From Syntrophaceae bacterium UBA2280 (lineage in GTDB: Bacteria > Desulfobacterota > Syntrophia > Syntrophales > Smithellaceae), in contig DDWS01000059.1 of NCBI GenBank assembly GCA_002347685.1, positions 54,169-118,168 of the forward strand: a DNA stretch of 64,000 nt, written 5' to 3'. Every line of letters begins with the position of its first letter. Positions within the stretch are counted from its first letter, which is position 1. The notes under the pieces were generated by a model. It was not told where the DNA came from. It saw nothing but the letters and a program-made list of their open reading frames with translations, and ran no database searches. A program made the position numbers and the translations under genes. This document shows positions 16,802 through 26,001 of this stretch, in pieces.

Positions 16802-17797
16802 CTATTTCTCGCTGATGGTTTCAGAGATTTTAAATCCGAAGTGTCTTCCGCCTTCTTCGGTATAACCCAGCACCTTGTCACCCTTGGCCAGTTTCACAAC
16901 TGACACAGGTTCACCGGACGGTTTGGTGAGACGGATGGTCTCCGCATTTTGAAGAATGACAGACACTTCCTTATCCCCGGTGTCGGCGACGATATTGAGC
17001 ATGGGCCTTTTTTCGATCTTGAGCCTGCCGACGGTGGAATCGAAGGTCTCCCCTTTTTGATTGACAATCAGAACGCCGTCGCCTGTTTTGAGCTCGTCGA
17101 GGTATTTGGTCTTTCCGCCGGGCATGAGGATGTATGCGTGGACAGCGCCGGCGTTCACCCGGAAGGGCCTGGGCTCCACATAGGGGTTTTCGACGCTCTC
17201 CGAATGAACAAGGAAAAAGGCATTGCTGTAATTGCCGATCAGCATGCCTTCGCCCAGTTTCATGTCCGTAATCGTATCGATGCAGACCCGGTCGCCCATC
17301 GAAACTTTCCGGACGTCCAGGATGACAAACTCCTGAAGGGGCAGCGTTTTGCCGATGCCCTTGACGAGCCGAACAACCTCTTTGACGACGGACGGGTCCT
17401 CCGTCCGGATCAGAACGCCCCATACCCCTTTTTCGAGAATCGTTAAGGCTACCCCGGCATCCTGTGCGCACGTTACGGGAAAGACAACTTTAGCGCCCTG
17501 CGCAATGATGTTTTCCAGAGGAATAATGGTCCAGTCCCGACTTTCCACGATGGCCGTTTCCCTTGTAAGAGAGGAAATCCGTTCCTCATCGGCTTTATTC
17601 CTGATGGTGATTTCCAACACGTCTTTTCCCAGCTGCAGATCGCTGTCGTTAGAATCCGCGATGACGGATATCAGCCCGAGGGCTTTGACCCTCTTCACAT
17701 CGGGTGGGTGGACCAAAACGGCATCGACGCCGCTTTCGATGGCAGTCGTGATGAGGTCTTTATTCCAGATGCGGCAGTCGAGCCATACGGTTTTCAT
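16802..17797 (-). CDS. 3-Dehydroquinate synthase II (archaeal type)
   Basis: This enzyme makes 3-dehydroquinate from the 2-amino-3,7-dideoxyheptulosonate product of the neighbouring gene by NAD-dependent oxidative deamination and cyclisation (the MJ1249 reaction). It replaces AroB in the archaeal shikimate route. The 331-residue protein shows the family's DCRIWNKDLITTAIESG start, GDRVCIDTITDMKLGEGMLIGN, FLVHSES..NPYVEPRPFRVNAG and HAYILMPGGKTKYL. It begins with an ATGA overlap at the end of the ADH synthase gene, so the two are co-translated. Confidence 0.93.
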   Translation of the reverse strand: MKTVWLDCRIWNKDLITTAIESGVDAVLVHPPDVKRVKALGLISVIADSNDSDLQLGKDVLEITIRNKADEERISSLTRETAIVESRDWTIIPLENIIAQGAKVVFPVTCAQDAGVALTILEKGVWGVLIRTEDPSVVKEVVRLVKGIGKTLPLQEFVILDVRKVSMGDRVCIDTITDMKLGEGMLIGNYSNAFFLVHSESVENPYVEPRPFRVNAGAVHAYILMPGGKTKYLDELKTGDGVLIVNQKGETFDSTVGRLKIEKRPMLNIVADTGDKEVSVILQNAETIRLTKPSGEPVSVVKLAKGDKVLGYTEEGGRHFGFKISETISEK

Positions 17798-18600
17798 GAT
17801 TGGATCTTGCCCTCAAGAATTGCCGTGGCTTCTTTAACGTCGGCATTGTCGTGAATAATCGACCTGATGGCTTTGATCATCCTGCAGGGATCGTCGTGCT
17901 GGAAAACATTCCGGCCGATGGAAACACCGCCGCCGCCGGCCAAAATGGCGTTTTTAATATTCTTTAATACGTCGATGTCGCTTTTGGCCTTCTCGCCTCC
18001 CGCGATCAAAACAGGAACGCCGCAGCCTTCTACAACGCTTCGGAAGCTCTCCGCGTCGCCTGTATAATTGACTTTCACGAGATCCGCACCAAGCTCCGCG
18101 GCGACCCGGGCTGCATGTTTGACGACGATGACGTCGCTTTCCGTCTTGATTTTTTTACCACGGGTGTACATCATGGCCAAAAGGGGCATGCCCCATGTCT
18201 GGCACTGCTTGGAGATTTCCCCGAAATCCCTCAACATCTCTTTTTCATCGTCCGCGCCGATATTGATGTGAATGGAAACGCCGTCCGCTCCCAGTTTGAT
18301 GGCTTCTTCGACTGAGCAGACGAGAACCTTGGAATTCGGGTCGGGGCTGAGCGATGTGCTGGCGGAAAGATGAACGAGCAGGCCGACATCATTGCCCTGG
18401 CCGCGGTGTCCTGACCGAACCACACCCTTGTGAATCACAATGGCGTTGGCACCGCCTTCCACAACCCGCCCGATGGTGTTTTTCATGTTTTCAAGGCCGG
18501 GTATGGGCCCTGCCGATACGCCGTGATCCATCGGAACGATTAACGTCCGGCCGTTTTCGCGATTCATAATACGTTCCATCCTGATCTGTTTGCCGATCAC
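17794..18600 (-). CDS. 2-Amino-3,7-dideoxy-D-threo-hept-6-ulosonate synthase
   Basis: A class-I aldolase-fold enzyme (MJ0400 type) that condenses a 6-deoxy-5-ketofructose phosphate with aspartate semialdehyde, the first step of the archaeal route to dehydroquinate. The 268-residue protein has RTLIVPMDHGVSAGP, GANAIVIHKGVV, LLAMMYTRGKKI and LVKVNYTGD, where the Schiff-base lysine is expected. GTG 18600 is the likely start, with a GGGGAGG box 6 bases upstream; the TTG at 18615 would lie inside that box. With the downstream gene it makes a complete bypass of AroG/AroB. Confidence 0.92.
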   Translation of the reverse strand: MIGKQIRMERIMNRENGRTLIVPMDHGVSAGPIPGLENMKNTIGRVVEGGANAIVIHKGVVRSGHRGQGNDVGLLVHLSASTSLSPDPNSKVLVCSVEEAIKLGADGVSIHINIGADDEKEMLRDFGEISKQCQTWGMPLLAMMYTRGKKIKTESDVIVVKHAARVAAELGADLVKVNYTGDAESFRSVVEGCGVPVLIAGGEKAKSDIDVLKNIKNAILAGGGGVSIGRNVFQHDDPCRMIKAIRSIIHDNADVKEATAILEGKIQS

Positions 18601-18828
18601 GTGGTGCCTCCCCAATGAAAAATTATTTTGAAAATACTGGAACTAGTCTGCGATATCTTGCAAAGACACAGAGATATGTCAAGATGAATTTATGGATGGT
18701 GAATCATACCTTGCTTTACGTCATCGTCCGGAATATTATGTCAGGAGAGGTCATCGGAAGGAAGGGGACGCGAACGTTCCGACTCATAAAGCAAGAATAC
18801 CTAAAAAAGGCATTAAAGGAGAAAATCG

Positions 18829-21021
18829 ATGCATTCCACAGAAATTATAGAAAAAGCTATTTCAGAAAATAGAACATCTCTGACCGAAGCCGAATCAAAA
18901 AAAATCCTGAAGGCATACGACATTCCGGTAGTTGGTGAAGTAATAGCTAATAATATCGATGAGATAGAGTCTTTGTCCCGGGAAATTGGATTTCCTTTGG
19001 TGTTAAAAGGCCTGGGCAGCAAACTATTGCATAAAACGGAAAGAGGATTGGTTAAGCTCAATATTCGCTCGCCGGAGGAGCTCCGGATGGCGGCCGTATA
19101 TATAGAGGAAGCGGCCGGGGAGGATTTGGAAGGCTATCTGCTTCAGCCGATGCTGGAAGGCAGGCGGGAATTTGTAGCGGGTCTTTTTTTCGATCCGCAG
19201 TTTGGACCGGCGGTTATGTTCGGTGTGGGAGGCGTTTTTACCGAAGCCATTGGAGATGTTGTTTTCCGCCTTGCGCCGCTCGACGATAAGGAAGTCAGGC
19301 TGATGATTCGGGACATTCGCGCAAGCAAGCTTCTTGGCGATTTTCGGGGTGAAAAAGCCGTAAACATGGATGAGCTGGTGACAGTGCTGCTCGGTTTATC
19401 AGAAATCGCCATGAAAATTCCGCAAATCAAAGAAATTGATATCAATCCTCTATTGATTTCTCCTGATGGCAAGGTGACAGCGGTAGACGCTCTAATCGTT
19501 TTAGGAGACAGAAAGCAGCAGAAAATAACCCATCCGCCGGTAGATCCGAGAGAGATCGGCAATTTGTTTTATCCAAAATCCATCGCATTTATCGGCGCAT
19601 CGGCCGAGATAAGCAAGTGGGGACAGCTGATGTATACCAATGTGGTTGCCGGGAACTACGCAGGCAGTGTTTTTCTGGTCAATCCTAAAGGTGGCGAGAT
19701 TACGGGAAGAAAGGTTTATCAATCCGTCACGGAAATCCCTGACCCGGTGGATCTGGCCGTCGTTACCATCCCGGCGGGTCGTGTTTTGCCCATCATAGAC
19801 GATCTGAAAAAAAAGAAAATAAAGTATGTTTTACTCGTTTCATCGGGATTCGGGGAGGTCGGACCCGAGGGAAAAGTTCTCGAAAATGAATTGGTCCGGC
19901 AGGCCAGACAGGCCGGAATTCTGATTTTTGGTCCCAATACAATGGGTATCTGCAACCCTCATATTTCTCTTTACTGCACCGGAACGCATGTTCGGCCGGG
20001 GGCAGGCGGAACGGCGCTGGTGGCTCAGTCAGGAAATCTGGGCACACAATTGCTGGCGTTTGCGGAAAAGGAAGGCATCGGGATTCGGGCGTTTGGCGGT
20101 TCCGGAAATGAGGCGATGATTACGATCGAAGACTGTATGGAGGGCTTTGAAGTAGACGACATGACGAAAACCGTCGTGATGTACATTGAAAGCATCAAAA
20201 ACGGCAGGAGATTTTATGAATCGGCCAAGCGGGTCGGCATCAAGAAACCGGTGATTGCGCTCAAAGGCGGGCGAACACAGGCGGGAGCCTCTGCCGCCGC
20301 CAGCCACACCGGGGCGATGGCCACGAACATCAAGGTGTTTGAATCCGCCTGCAAGCAGGCCGGGATTATCCAGGCTGAACAGCCGATGGATTTGCTGGAT
20401 CTGTCCGCGTCTTTTTCCTCTCTTCCTTTGCCGCAGGGAAATCGTGTGGCGATCATGACTCTGGGTGGAGGCTGGGGGGTTGTGGCCTCGGATCAATGCG
20501 CAGAAAACGGTCTGATTGTTCAGCCGCTGCCTGAAAGAATCATCAGTAAGTTCAACAATTGGCTGCCGCCATTCTGGAGTCACGCCAATCCGGTGGATCT
20601 GGTGGCTGAAATGAACACGGATATTCACATGGCCATTGCCGATGAACTGTTGCAATGGGATGAATGCGATGCCATTATTCATATGGGCATCATAGGCCGA
20701 AGGATTATGATTCAGGGGGTTCTGGACTCGACTATCGCCGTGGATAAAACCTACGACCAGAAATTCAAGGAAGACAGCTTGGATTTACTGAGAATCTATG
20801 AACATGAATTGGTGGTCAAGACCGTTCAAATTATGGGTAAATATCACAAGCCCGTCATCGGTGTCTATCTGTTGACCGATGAAACAACGAGAACCGTGAT
20901 CGACATTGAAGGTGAGAAATACAAAGGCGTTGTTTTTCCAAGTCCCGAAAGAGCCGTCAAGGCGCTGGCAAAAATGTACAAATACGCGCGATGGCTAAAG
21001 GGTAAACAGCAAAGGGGCTGA
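18829..21021 (+). CDS. ADP-forming acyl-CoA (acetyl-CoA) synthetase
   Basis: This enzyme makes ATP from ADP, phosphate and an acyl-CoA, releasing the acid and CoA; it conserves energy in many anaerobes and archaea. The 730-residue protein fuses both subunits in beta-alpha order. The ATP-grasp domain (1-225) has FPLVLKGLGSKLLHKTERGLV and IDINPLL. The CoA-binding and ligase domains (about 235-725) have YPKSIAFIGAS, VSSGFGEVGPEG, QSGNLGTQLLAF and ASHTGAMATN, whose His is the likely phosphorylated residue. A bare 228-base gap upstream should hold its promoter. A GNAT domain, often fused in protein-acetylating homologues, is absent, which favours metabolic function. Confidence 0.92.
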   Translation: MHSTEIIEKAISENRTSLTEAESKKILKAYDIPVVGEVIANNIDEIESLSREIGFPLVLKGLGSKLLHKTERGLVKLNIRSPEELRMAAVYIEEAAGEDLEGYLLQPMLEGRREFVAGLFFDPQFGPAVMFGVGGVFTEAIGDVVFRLAPLDDKEVRLMIRDIRASKLLGDFRGEKAVNMDELVTVLLGLSEIAMKIPQIKEIDINPLLISPDGKVTAVDALIVLGDRKQQKITHPPVDPREIGNLFYPKSIAFIGASAEISKWGQLMYTNVVAGNYAGSVFLVNPKGGEITGRKVYQSVTEIPDPVDLAVVTIPAGRVLPIIDDLKKKKIKYVLLVSSGFGEVGPEGKVLENELVRQARQAGILIFGPNTMGICNPHISLYCTGTHVRPGAGGTALVAQSGNLGTQLLAFAEKEGIGIRAFGGSGNEAMITIEDCMEGFEVDDMTKTVVMYIESIKNGRRFYESAKRVGIKKPVIALKGGRTQAGASAAASHTGAMATNIKVFESACKQAGIIQAEQPMDLLDLSASFSSLPLPQGNRVAIMTLGGGWGVVASDQCAENGLIVQPLPERIISKFNNWLPPFWSHANPVDLVAEMNTDIHMAIADELLQWDECDAIIHMGIIGRRIMIQGVLDSTIAVDKTYDQKFKEDSLDLLRIYEHELVVKTVQIMGKYHKPVIGVYLLTDETTRTVIDIEGEKYKGVVFPSPERAVKALAKMYKYARWLKGKQQRG

Positions 21022-21069
21022 TCCGGGAGCACACGGGGTAAATGTGGAGCGAAAGGAAGGTTTCCTGCC

Positions 21070-22128
21070 TTACTCTATAAAAATCGGGTTGGAGAAGATC
21101 CAGGGACGGTATTTACACGCCGACTTCAAATGGACCTCTACGCGATAGACGCCGGTCTCCAAAACCTGCGCGGAGAAACTCTTTTCGGTCACTTGAAGCC
21201 ACGCAGACCCGTTGCGAATGATTCGGATGCGGGCTTTGACAGGGAGGAAGACCTGTAATTGCGTGTTGTCCGAAAGATTCAATGAATCTCCCATGAAAAA
21301 AACCCGGTCATTCTGCTTGATCTCAAACCGAAACCCATGAGCCTTGCGAAAATATTCAAGCGCGAAATAACAGCGGGCCTGCCGGAGGGATTGATAGACC
21401 AGATGGATATCCTCCAAGCTGTTGTTGCTGAATCGCGTTTCGGTTAATACATGAGTGCGGATGAAACGGAAGGCGCGGCGGAAAGGAAAGGCCACAAAAG
21501 GGATGCCGAGCAGACTATTTTTCGTGGCGTGGTTGTCCAGTTCGCCAATGCCGACTGTTTTTTGGATTTGATTCAAGGCGTCCCATCGCTCCAGCGTAAT
21601 TTGTCGCGGTCCTTTGAGAAAATAGGCTGGAAACAGAAAACTCAAAAAACCGCAGGCATAGCCCTGCAGGCTTTTTTGCCAGTCGGTCATAAAGTCCCAA
21701 ACGCTGATCCCCGTATAACCGCTCACATTCCAGTTGTTCCAGGGGTAATGTTTCACGTGAAACTTTTTGGTTCCTTCATGGTCGGGGTGGGCAATGATTC
21801 CGAAGCCGCCTTGTCGATTCACTGCGTCGATATACTTCTGGGGATGGTTCCCCTCCGGATCATCGGCAAAGTCGACCGGATGTGTGATGTTGAATCCCAG
21901 ATAGTGATGAAAGCGAGGAGAAATTTCCTGGCCAACGATGCACAGCACTTTCCCCTGCCAGCCTTCCCATCCCTGCTGTCTGGCATTCAGATGGTCGTGA
22001 TCGGTCAGTAGAAGATAATCAAGCCCGCACTCTTCTGCGTCATGAATGATCGAACCAATCGGCGTAGATCCGTCGTAAGAAAAAGAAGAATGAAGATGAA
22101 TGGCTCCGGTGTAATCGTAAAGACTCAT
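21070..22128 (-). CDS. PHP-domain phosphoesterase
   Basis: The 352-residue protein begins with a PHP domain: AIHLHSSFSYDGS, LLLTDHDHLNARQQG, VGQEIS, IAHPDHEG and GELDNHA supply the histidine and aspartate metal ligands. The C-terminal third (from about residue 250) is a beta-rich region ending RVEVHL...RPWIFSNPIFIE, a pattern seen in PHP proteins of the CehA/McbA type. A metal-dependent phosphatase or hydrolase is expected; the substrate is unknown. ATG 22128 follows AAGGT and drops ten non-family residues. It is downstream of degP, separated by a hairpin. Confidence 0.85.
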   Translation of the reverse strand: MSLYDYTGAIHLHSSFSYDGSTPIGSIIHDAEECGLDYLLLTDHDHLNARQQGWEGWQGKVLCIVGQEISPRFHHYLGFNITHPVDFADDPEGNHPQKYIDAVNRQGGFGIIAHPDHEGTKKFHVKHYPWNNWNVSGYTGISVWDFMTDWQKSLQGYACGFLSFLFPAYFLKGPRQITLERWDALNQIQKTVGIGELDNHATKNSLLGIPFVAFPFRRAFRFIRTHVLTETRFSNNSLEDIHLVYQSLRQARCYFALEYFRKAHGFRFEIKQNDRVFFMGDSLNLSDNTQLQVFLPVKARIRIIRNGSAWLQVTEKSFSAQVLETGVYRVEVHLKSACKYRPWIFSNPIFIE

Positions 22129-22142
22129 GATGAAATGACCTT

Positions 22143-22180
22143 GTCTATCGGCAGGCATGTCGCCTAGCCTGCCGATAGAC
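22143..22180 (-). terminator. Perfect 14-bp hairpin between degP and the PHP gene
   Basis: GTCTATCGGCAGGC (22143-22156) and its exact complement (22167-22180) enclose a 10-base loop. It sits 12 bases after the degP stop and 15 bases before the PHP start. There is no T tract on either strand, so it may be a partial terminator, an mRNA 3'-end stabiliser or a protein site. Confidence 0.5.
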
Positions 22181-22191
22181 CATACGTCGAA

Positions 22192-23661
22192 TTATTCTAT
22201 GCGCAGAGGAACAAAGAAGCTGGACCGTCCCCGTTTGATAAGCAGGGTAACTCCTTTTCCTTCTGCCGCCTTGGAGATCTCCCGGGTGTATTCGGCCATC
22301 GATCGGATCGAAACCCTGTTCACCTGGGCGATAATATCGCCGGGCTGGATGCGCGCCTCATCCGCTGCGCTGCCCGGTTCAATGTCGGTCACGATGACAC
22401 CGCTTTCTTTCGGGATACCGAGCTGTCTGCCCATTTGATCGGTAATGTCCTGCGCCGATATACCGAAATGACCGCTGGTTCTTTCTGTGGCGGGCGCCTC
22501 CCGTCCATCCTTGCGTTCTGCGACGGCCACGCGAAGATTGATATCTTTTCCGTCACGAATCACGCGGACGCTGATCTTTTCATTGACTGTATAAGCTGCA
22601 ATCGTCAGGAGCAGTTCCTGGGTATCTTTAACGGGTTTTCCGTTAATTTCTATAATAATATCGCCTACTTTGATTCCGGCCTTGTCGGCCGGATCGCCTT
22701 TGAAAACGTCTGAAACCAGTGCCCCGGCCCTGCTTTTGAGGTTGAGGTTTTTCGCGATGTCCTCCGTCAAATCCTGAACGGAAATGCCCAGCCACCCGCG
22801 GGTGACCTTGCCTTTGGTTTTCAAATCGTTGAGGATGGTTTTGGCCATATTGATTGGAATAGCAAAGCCGATTCCCTGCCCCTGGGCAACGATGGCCGTG
22901 TTAATGCCAATGACTTTGCCCTCCATATTGAACAGCGGTCCGCCACTGTTGCCGGGATTAATGGAAGCGTCGGTTTGAATGAAGTTGTCATAGGGGCCCG
23001 CGCCGATCACTCGACCCTTTGCGCTGACAATACCGGCCGTGACGGTTGCCTCCAGACCAAACGGATTGCCGATGGCGATGACCCACTCACCCACCCTGAC
23101 TTTATCCGAATCTCCGATTTCGACGACCGGCAGGCTGCCGTTGGCCTTGATTTTGATTAATGCCAGATCGGTATTGGCATCGCGGCCTACGACTGTTGCA
23201 TCGTATTCCTTGCCGTCGGAGATCTTGACCACGATTTTATCCGCCTGTTCCACTACATGATTATTGGTGAAAATATATCCGTCGCTGCTGATGATGAATC
23301 CCGAACCCAATGAGCGCTGCTTGAATTCCCGCCTCGGCATGTCGCCAAAAAAACGATCGAAGAAATCATCCCCGAACGGTGAAGGAGTTCTTCCAAAGGG
23401 CGCTCCGAACCCCCCCTGCCCCCGGAATGTCTTGGTTGTACTGATGTTGACGACGGCGGGTTTGACCTGTTCTGCGAGATCGGAAAAAGACACGGGAACC
23501 TTCACCGGCACGGCCGGTGTAAACGCCTCCGCTACCGGTATTTCCGCCGCCCCCGATTTTGTGAAAGATGAACGCATGGCGCCGACCAGGGAGACGATAA
23601 AAAACGCCACCAGAAACGCCATCAGAAACATGAAAAAATTTTTTCTTTTTGAACTTTTCAT
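22192..23661 (-). CDS. degP: Periplasmic serine protease, DegP/HtrA family
   Basis: DegP-type proteases degrade or refold damaged envelope proteins. The 489-residue protein has an N-terminal membrane signal (about 10-29). The trypsin-like domain carries the triad in TNNHVV (His), NTDLALIKI (Asp) and INPGNSGGPL (Ser). PDZ1 covers about 290-385 and PDZ2 about 400-485; PDZ1 begins GWLGISVQDLTEDIAKNL. A Gly/Phe/Arg-rich loop (about 80-110) is the usual LA loop. The gene stands alone; divergent mlaE lies 176 bases upstream. Confidence 0.95.
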   Translation of the reverse strand: MKSSKRKNFFMFLMAFLVAFFIVSLVGAMRSSFTKSGAAEIPVAEAFTPAVPVKVPVSFSDLAEQVKPAVVNISTTKTFRGQGGFGAPFGRTPSPFGDDFFDRFFGDMPRREFKQRSLGSGFIISSDGYIFTNNHVVEQADKIVVKISDGKEYDATVVGRDANTDLALIKIKANGSLPVVEIGDSDKVRVGEWVIAIGNPFGLEATVTAGIVSAKGRVIGAGPYDNFIQTDASINPGNSGGPLFNMEGKVIGINTAIVAQGQGIGFAIPINMAKTILNDLKTKGKVTRGWLGISVQDLTEDIAKNLNLKSRAGALVSDVFKGDPADKAGIKVGDIIIEINGKPVKDTQELLLTIAAYTVNEKISVRVIRDGKDINLRVAVAERKDGREAPATERTSGHFGISAQDITDQMGRQLGIPKESGVIVTDIEPGSAADEARIQPGDIIAQVNRVSIRSMAEYTREISKAAEGKGVTLLIKRGRSSFFVPLRIE

Positions 23662-23837
23662 AAACCCCCCGAAAGAAACGCGTATTTACGGTTTGCTCGC
23701 ACACCGCCTTTTCTTTTTCATTTTTCAATATAATGAGAGGATGCCGTTTGTCAATTAAAAGTGTTTTTGATTCTGGCTATTTGAAGTTGCTTCGTTCATG
23801 TGCTAAGATCGAATTCTTGACTGACATGGGGTGTTCT

Positions 23838-24620
23838 ATGGAATGGATTGAAAAAATCGGGCGTTCCATCGGGAAAGCAGGTAAATCATTTGGCGGCACC
23901 CTCGCCTTTTCAGGTAAAGTTTTAGCGCGTATGCTTCGACGAAAGACATACAGCAGTGCTACCCGTGAAGTGCTGGTCAACCAAATTTACTTTACGTCCG
24001 TACAGATCCTTCCAGCCTTCTTGCTGGTGTCCATTCTTTTTTCCTCTCTGCTTGTCGGCATTGTTTTTCAGGTTTTAAAAGACTTTGGCTTGACGGAGTT
24101 CTTCGGTCATGTACTGATGGGTCTGATTGTGACGGAATTGTCTCCCATTTTCGCTGTTCTGCTGATCACGCTTCGTTCAGCCTCCGCCATTAATGTGGAA
24201 ATGGCGGTGATGAAAAGTAATCGCGAGCTTAAAACTTTAGAAACCTTCCGAATCGATCTGATGAACTATTTGGTTGTTCCCCGGATCATCAACGGGATGG
24301 TGTCGATGGTCCTGTTGAGCAGTCTTTTTGCCATCGTTCTGATGGCCAGCGGTGTACTGTTTTCCGGGCTGATCTTTGACATGAGCGTGGATGTTTATCG
24401 AAACATTTTGTTAAATTCTACCAGCTTTTCTGATATATTTATCGCGCTGGTGAAATGCGCCATTTTCGGGTTTTTTATAACCTTGATTCCCATCCGCTTC
24501 GGCCTGCGCGCGACGAGTGAGTTGACGAGTGTGCCTGTCGTCGTATCCGGCGGCATGGTGAATGTTTTTCTGGCTGTCTTAATCATCGAGGTGCTTTCAT
24601 TACTGACAAAGTTACTTTAA
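23838..24620 (+). CDS. mlaE: MlaE-type lipid ABC transporter permease
   Basis: MlaE permeases move phospholipids between inner and outer membranes together with MlaF (ATPase) and MlaD. The 260-residue protein has the family's four to five membrane helices (about 60-85, 95-115, 150-175, 195-220, 235-258) and the ELSPIFAVLLITLRSASAINVEMAVMKSNRELKTLE coupling region, split here by the normal helix turn. FRIDLMNYLVVPR and SGGMVNVFLAVLIIE also match. ATG 23838 gives MEWIEKIGRSIGK, close to the family start; upstream frame to 23733 is not conserved. The next gene occupies the MlaF place but is not a normal ATPase. Confidence 0.85.
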   Translation: MEWIEKIGRSIGKAGKSFGGTLAFSGKVLARMLRRKTYSSATREVLVNQIYFTSVQILPAFLLVSILFSSLLVGIVFQVLKDFGLTEFFGHVLMGLIVTELSPIFAVLLITLRSASAINVEMAVMKSNRELKTLETFRIDLMNYLVVPRIINGMVSMVLLSSLFAIVLMASGVLFSGLIFDMSVDVYRNILLNSTSFSDIFIALVKCAIFGFFITLIPIRFGLRATSELTSVPVVVSGGMVNVFLAVLIIEVLSLLTKLL

Positions 24621-24655
24621 GTTTTTTCGACAGTGAACAGAAACTGAACCAGGAG

Positions 24656-25078
24656 ATGCAGCGGTTTCTTTCGACGAATTCAACGGTGACCGCGCCGGTT
24701 TCCGTGGACGTGCCTCTGCTTTCCAATCAGGATGTAATCATGAATATTTCACTGATTAAAGAGTATCATGAAAATATGTCGAAGAAAGACGCGTCCCTTT
24801 TCGTCATGCAGGGCCTGCAAAGGCTCGGGATTGCGCATGTTGCCTACAAGCGCAATCCCGCCCTTACGTCCGAAGAGAGGTTTCGCGCCATGCTGCTTCG
24901 CGCGGCGATGGTCAAAGACGCCTTGATCGTGATTGATCGTCCTTTTAAAATAATTTCCCATCTGGAGAATGCCGGGTTTCTATTTCAGTCCCTGAGTGAA
25001 ATTGACGATCTATTTATTCACTGTCATATTTTTGAATATCGGTGGATGAAAGAAAAGTACGGTGATTTATGCCTGTAA
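24656..25078 (+). CDS. ABC-ATPase-like protein without Walker A (MlaF position)
   Basis: The 140-residue protein aligns by eye with the second half of MlaF-type ATPases. PLLSNQDVIMNISLIKEYH (20-38) matches the region after the Q-loop. RNPALTSEERFRAMLLRAAMV (66-86) occupies the signature-motif helix, with LTSEE instead of LSGGE. ALIVIDRPF (89-97) stands where Walker B should be, with Arg95 in place of the catalytic Glu. There is no Walker A lysine in this frame. The open frame continues upstream of ATG 24656 into the mlaE 3' end without a good start codon, so the 5' end is uncertain. It overlaps mlaD by 10 bases. It may be a regulatory pseudo-ATPase or a decayed gene. Confidence 0.7.
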   Translation: MQRFLSTNSTVTAPVSVDVPLLSNQDVIMNISLIKEYHENMSKKDASLFVMQGLQRLGIAHVAYKRNPALTSEERFRAMLLRAAMVKDALIVIDRPFKIISHLENAGFLFQSLSEIDDLFIHCHIFEYRWMKEKYGDLCL

Positions 25079-26001
25079 GCCGCGATTTCAAAGTCGGACT
25101 CTTTATTGTCTGCACCGCCGCCATCCTTTTTTTGTCGCTCGCGTATCTGGCTGTCGGCAAGGGTTTTTTTGAGAATGTTCATACGTTCACCCTTTCTTCA
25201 AAATCCGGCGACGGTTTTACTGAGGGAATGCCGGTTGTTTTTTCGGGATTCAATATTGGAAAAGTTCACGCCCTCGAACTCAATGAAAAAGGTGTGGTGC
25301 TGATTAAAATTAAAATTCCGCAGCGTCACATTCAATGGATCAAATCGGACAGCGAGTTTATTTTATACAGACCACTGATCGGTTCTGCACGGATAGTTGT
25401 GAACAGCGAAAATCTGGCGAGTCCCACGCTGGATGAAAATATGATTCCGGAGGTAATGCTGATCAACGATATCAATGATGCCATTGCCCGGATTGAACCG
25501 GTTCTGGAAAGAATCATCCAGATAGCCGAGAATGTCGAACAGCTAACAAGGGTGTTGTCTGACCCCAAGGGGGATTTCAACCGCACACTGGCAAATGCAG
25601 AAAAAATTACCGCAAATCTGGCCGGCAAAAAATCCCTTCTGGAAATGGCCGTCTCAGACGAAGCAAGCGTCAAGTCGGTTCACGAGGCTCTGAAAAAAAT
25701 GCAGGACATCACCGTGCGTCTTGATGATTTGCTCAAAAAGACGGATGAGCAGCTCTATCATCAGGAAGGCACACTGCCGCAGGTCAACGCCATTTTGAAA
25801 GATTTGCTGGGCAAGCTGCAGAGGCTGGATAAAACCATCGACAACATAAACCAGATCAGCACAGACACATCCGAAGGGATGAAAGATTTCCGGTTTCTCC
25901 GCTCGGACATCGATGACGTTGTCAACGCAATCGACGGCGTTGTGAAAAAGATCGACGGTATTGTCGGTTCAAAAAAAGATCTGGAGTTTAAAGTGCCATG
26001 A
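25069..26001 (+). CDS. mlaD: MlaD-type MCE-domain lipid-binding protein
   Basis: MlaD forms an inner-membrane-anchored ring that holds phospholipid in the periplasm. The 310-residue protein has one N-terminal membrane helix (about 9-28) and an MCE domain (37-115) with GDGFTEGMPVVFSGFNIGKVHALEL. A long helical tail (130-300) follows, rich in heptads (IEPVLERIIQIAENVEQL), and may form a barrel or tube. The gene overlaps both neighbours (10 bases upstream; 4 bases, ATGA, downstream), so the mla genes form one operon. Confidence 0.92.
   Translation: MPVSRDFKVGLFIVCTAAILFLSLAYLAVGKGFFENVHTFTLSSKSGDGFTEGMPVVFSGFNIGKVHALELNEKGVVLIKIKIPQRHIQWIKSDSEFILYRPLIGSARIVVNSENLASPTLDENMIPEVMLINDINDAIARIEPVLERIIQIAENVEQLTRVLSDPKGDFNRTLANAEKITANLAGKKSLLEMAVSDEASVKSVHEALKKMQDITVRLDDLLKKTDEQLYHQEGTLPQVNAILKDLLGKLQRLDKTIDNINQISTDTSEGMKDFRFLRSDIDDVVNAIDGVVKKIDGIVGSKKDLEFKVP

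Noticed and set aside
18615..18872. Small + strand frame before the acyl-CoA synthetase gene
   Set aside because: It overlaps the start of a certain gene in another frame and its composition looks non-coding.
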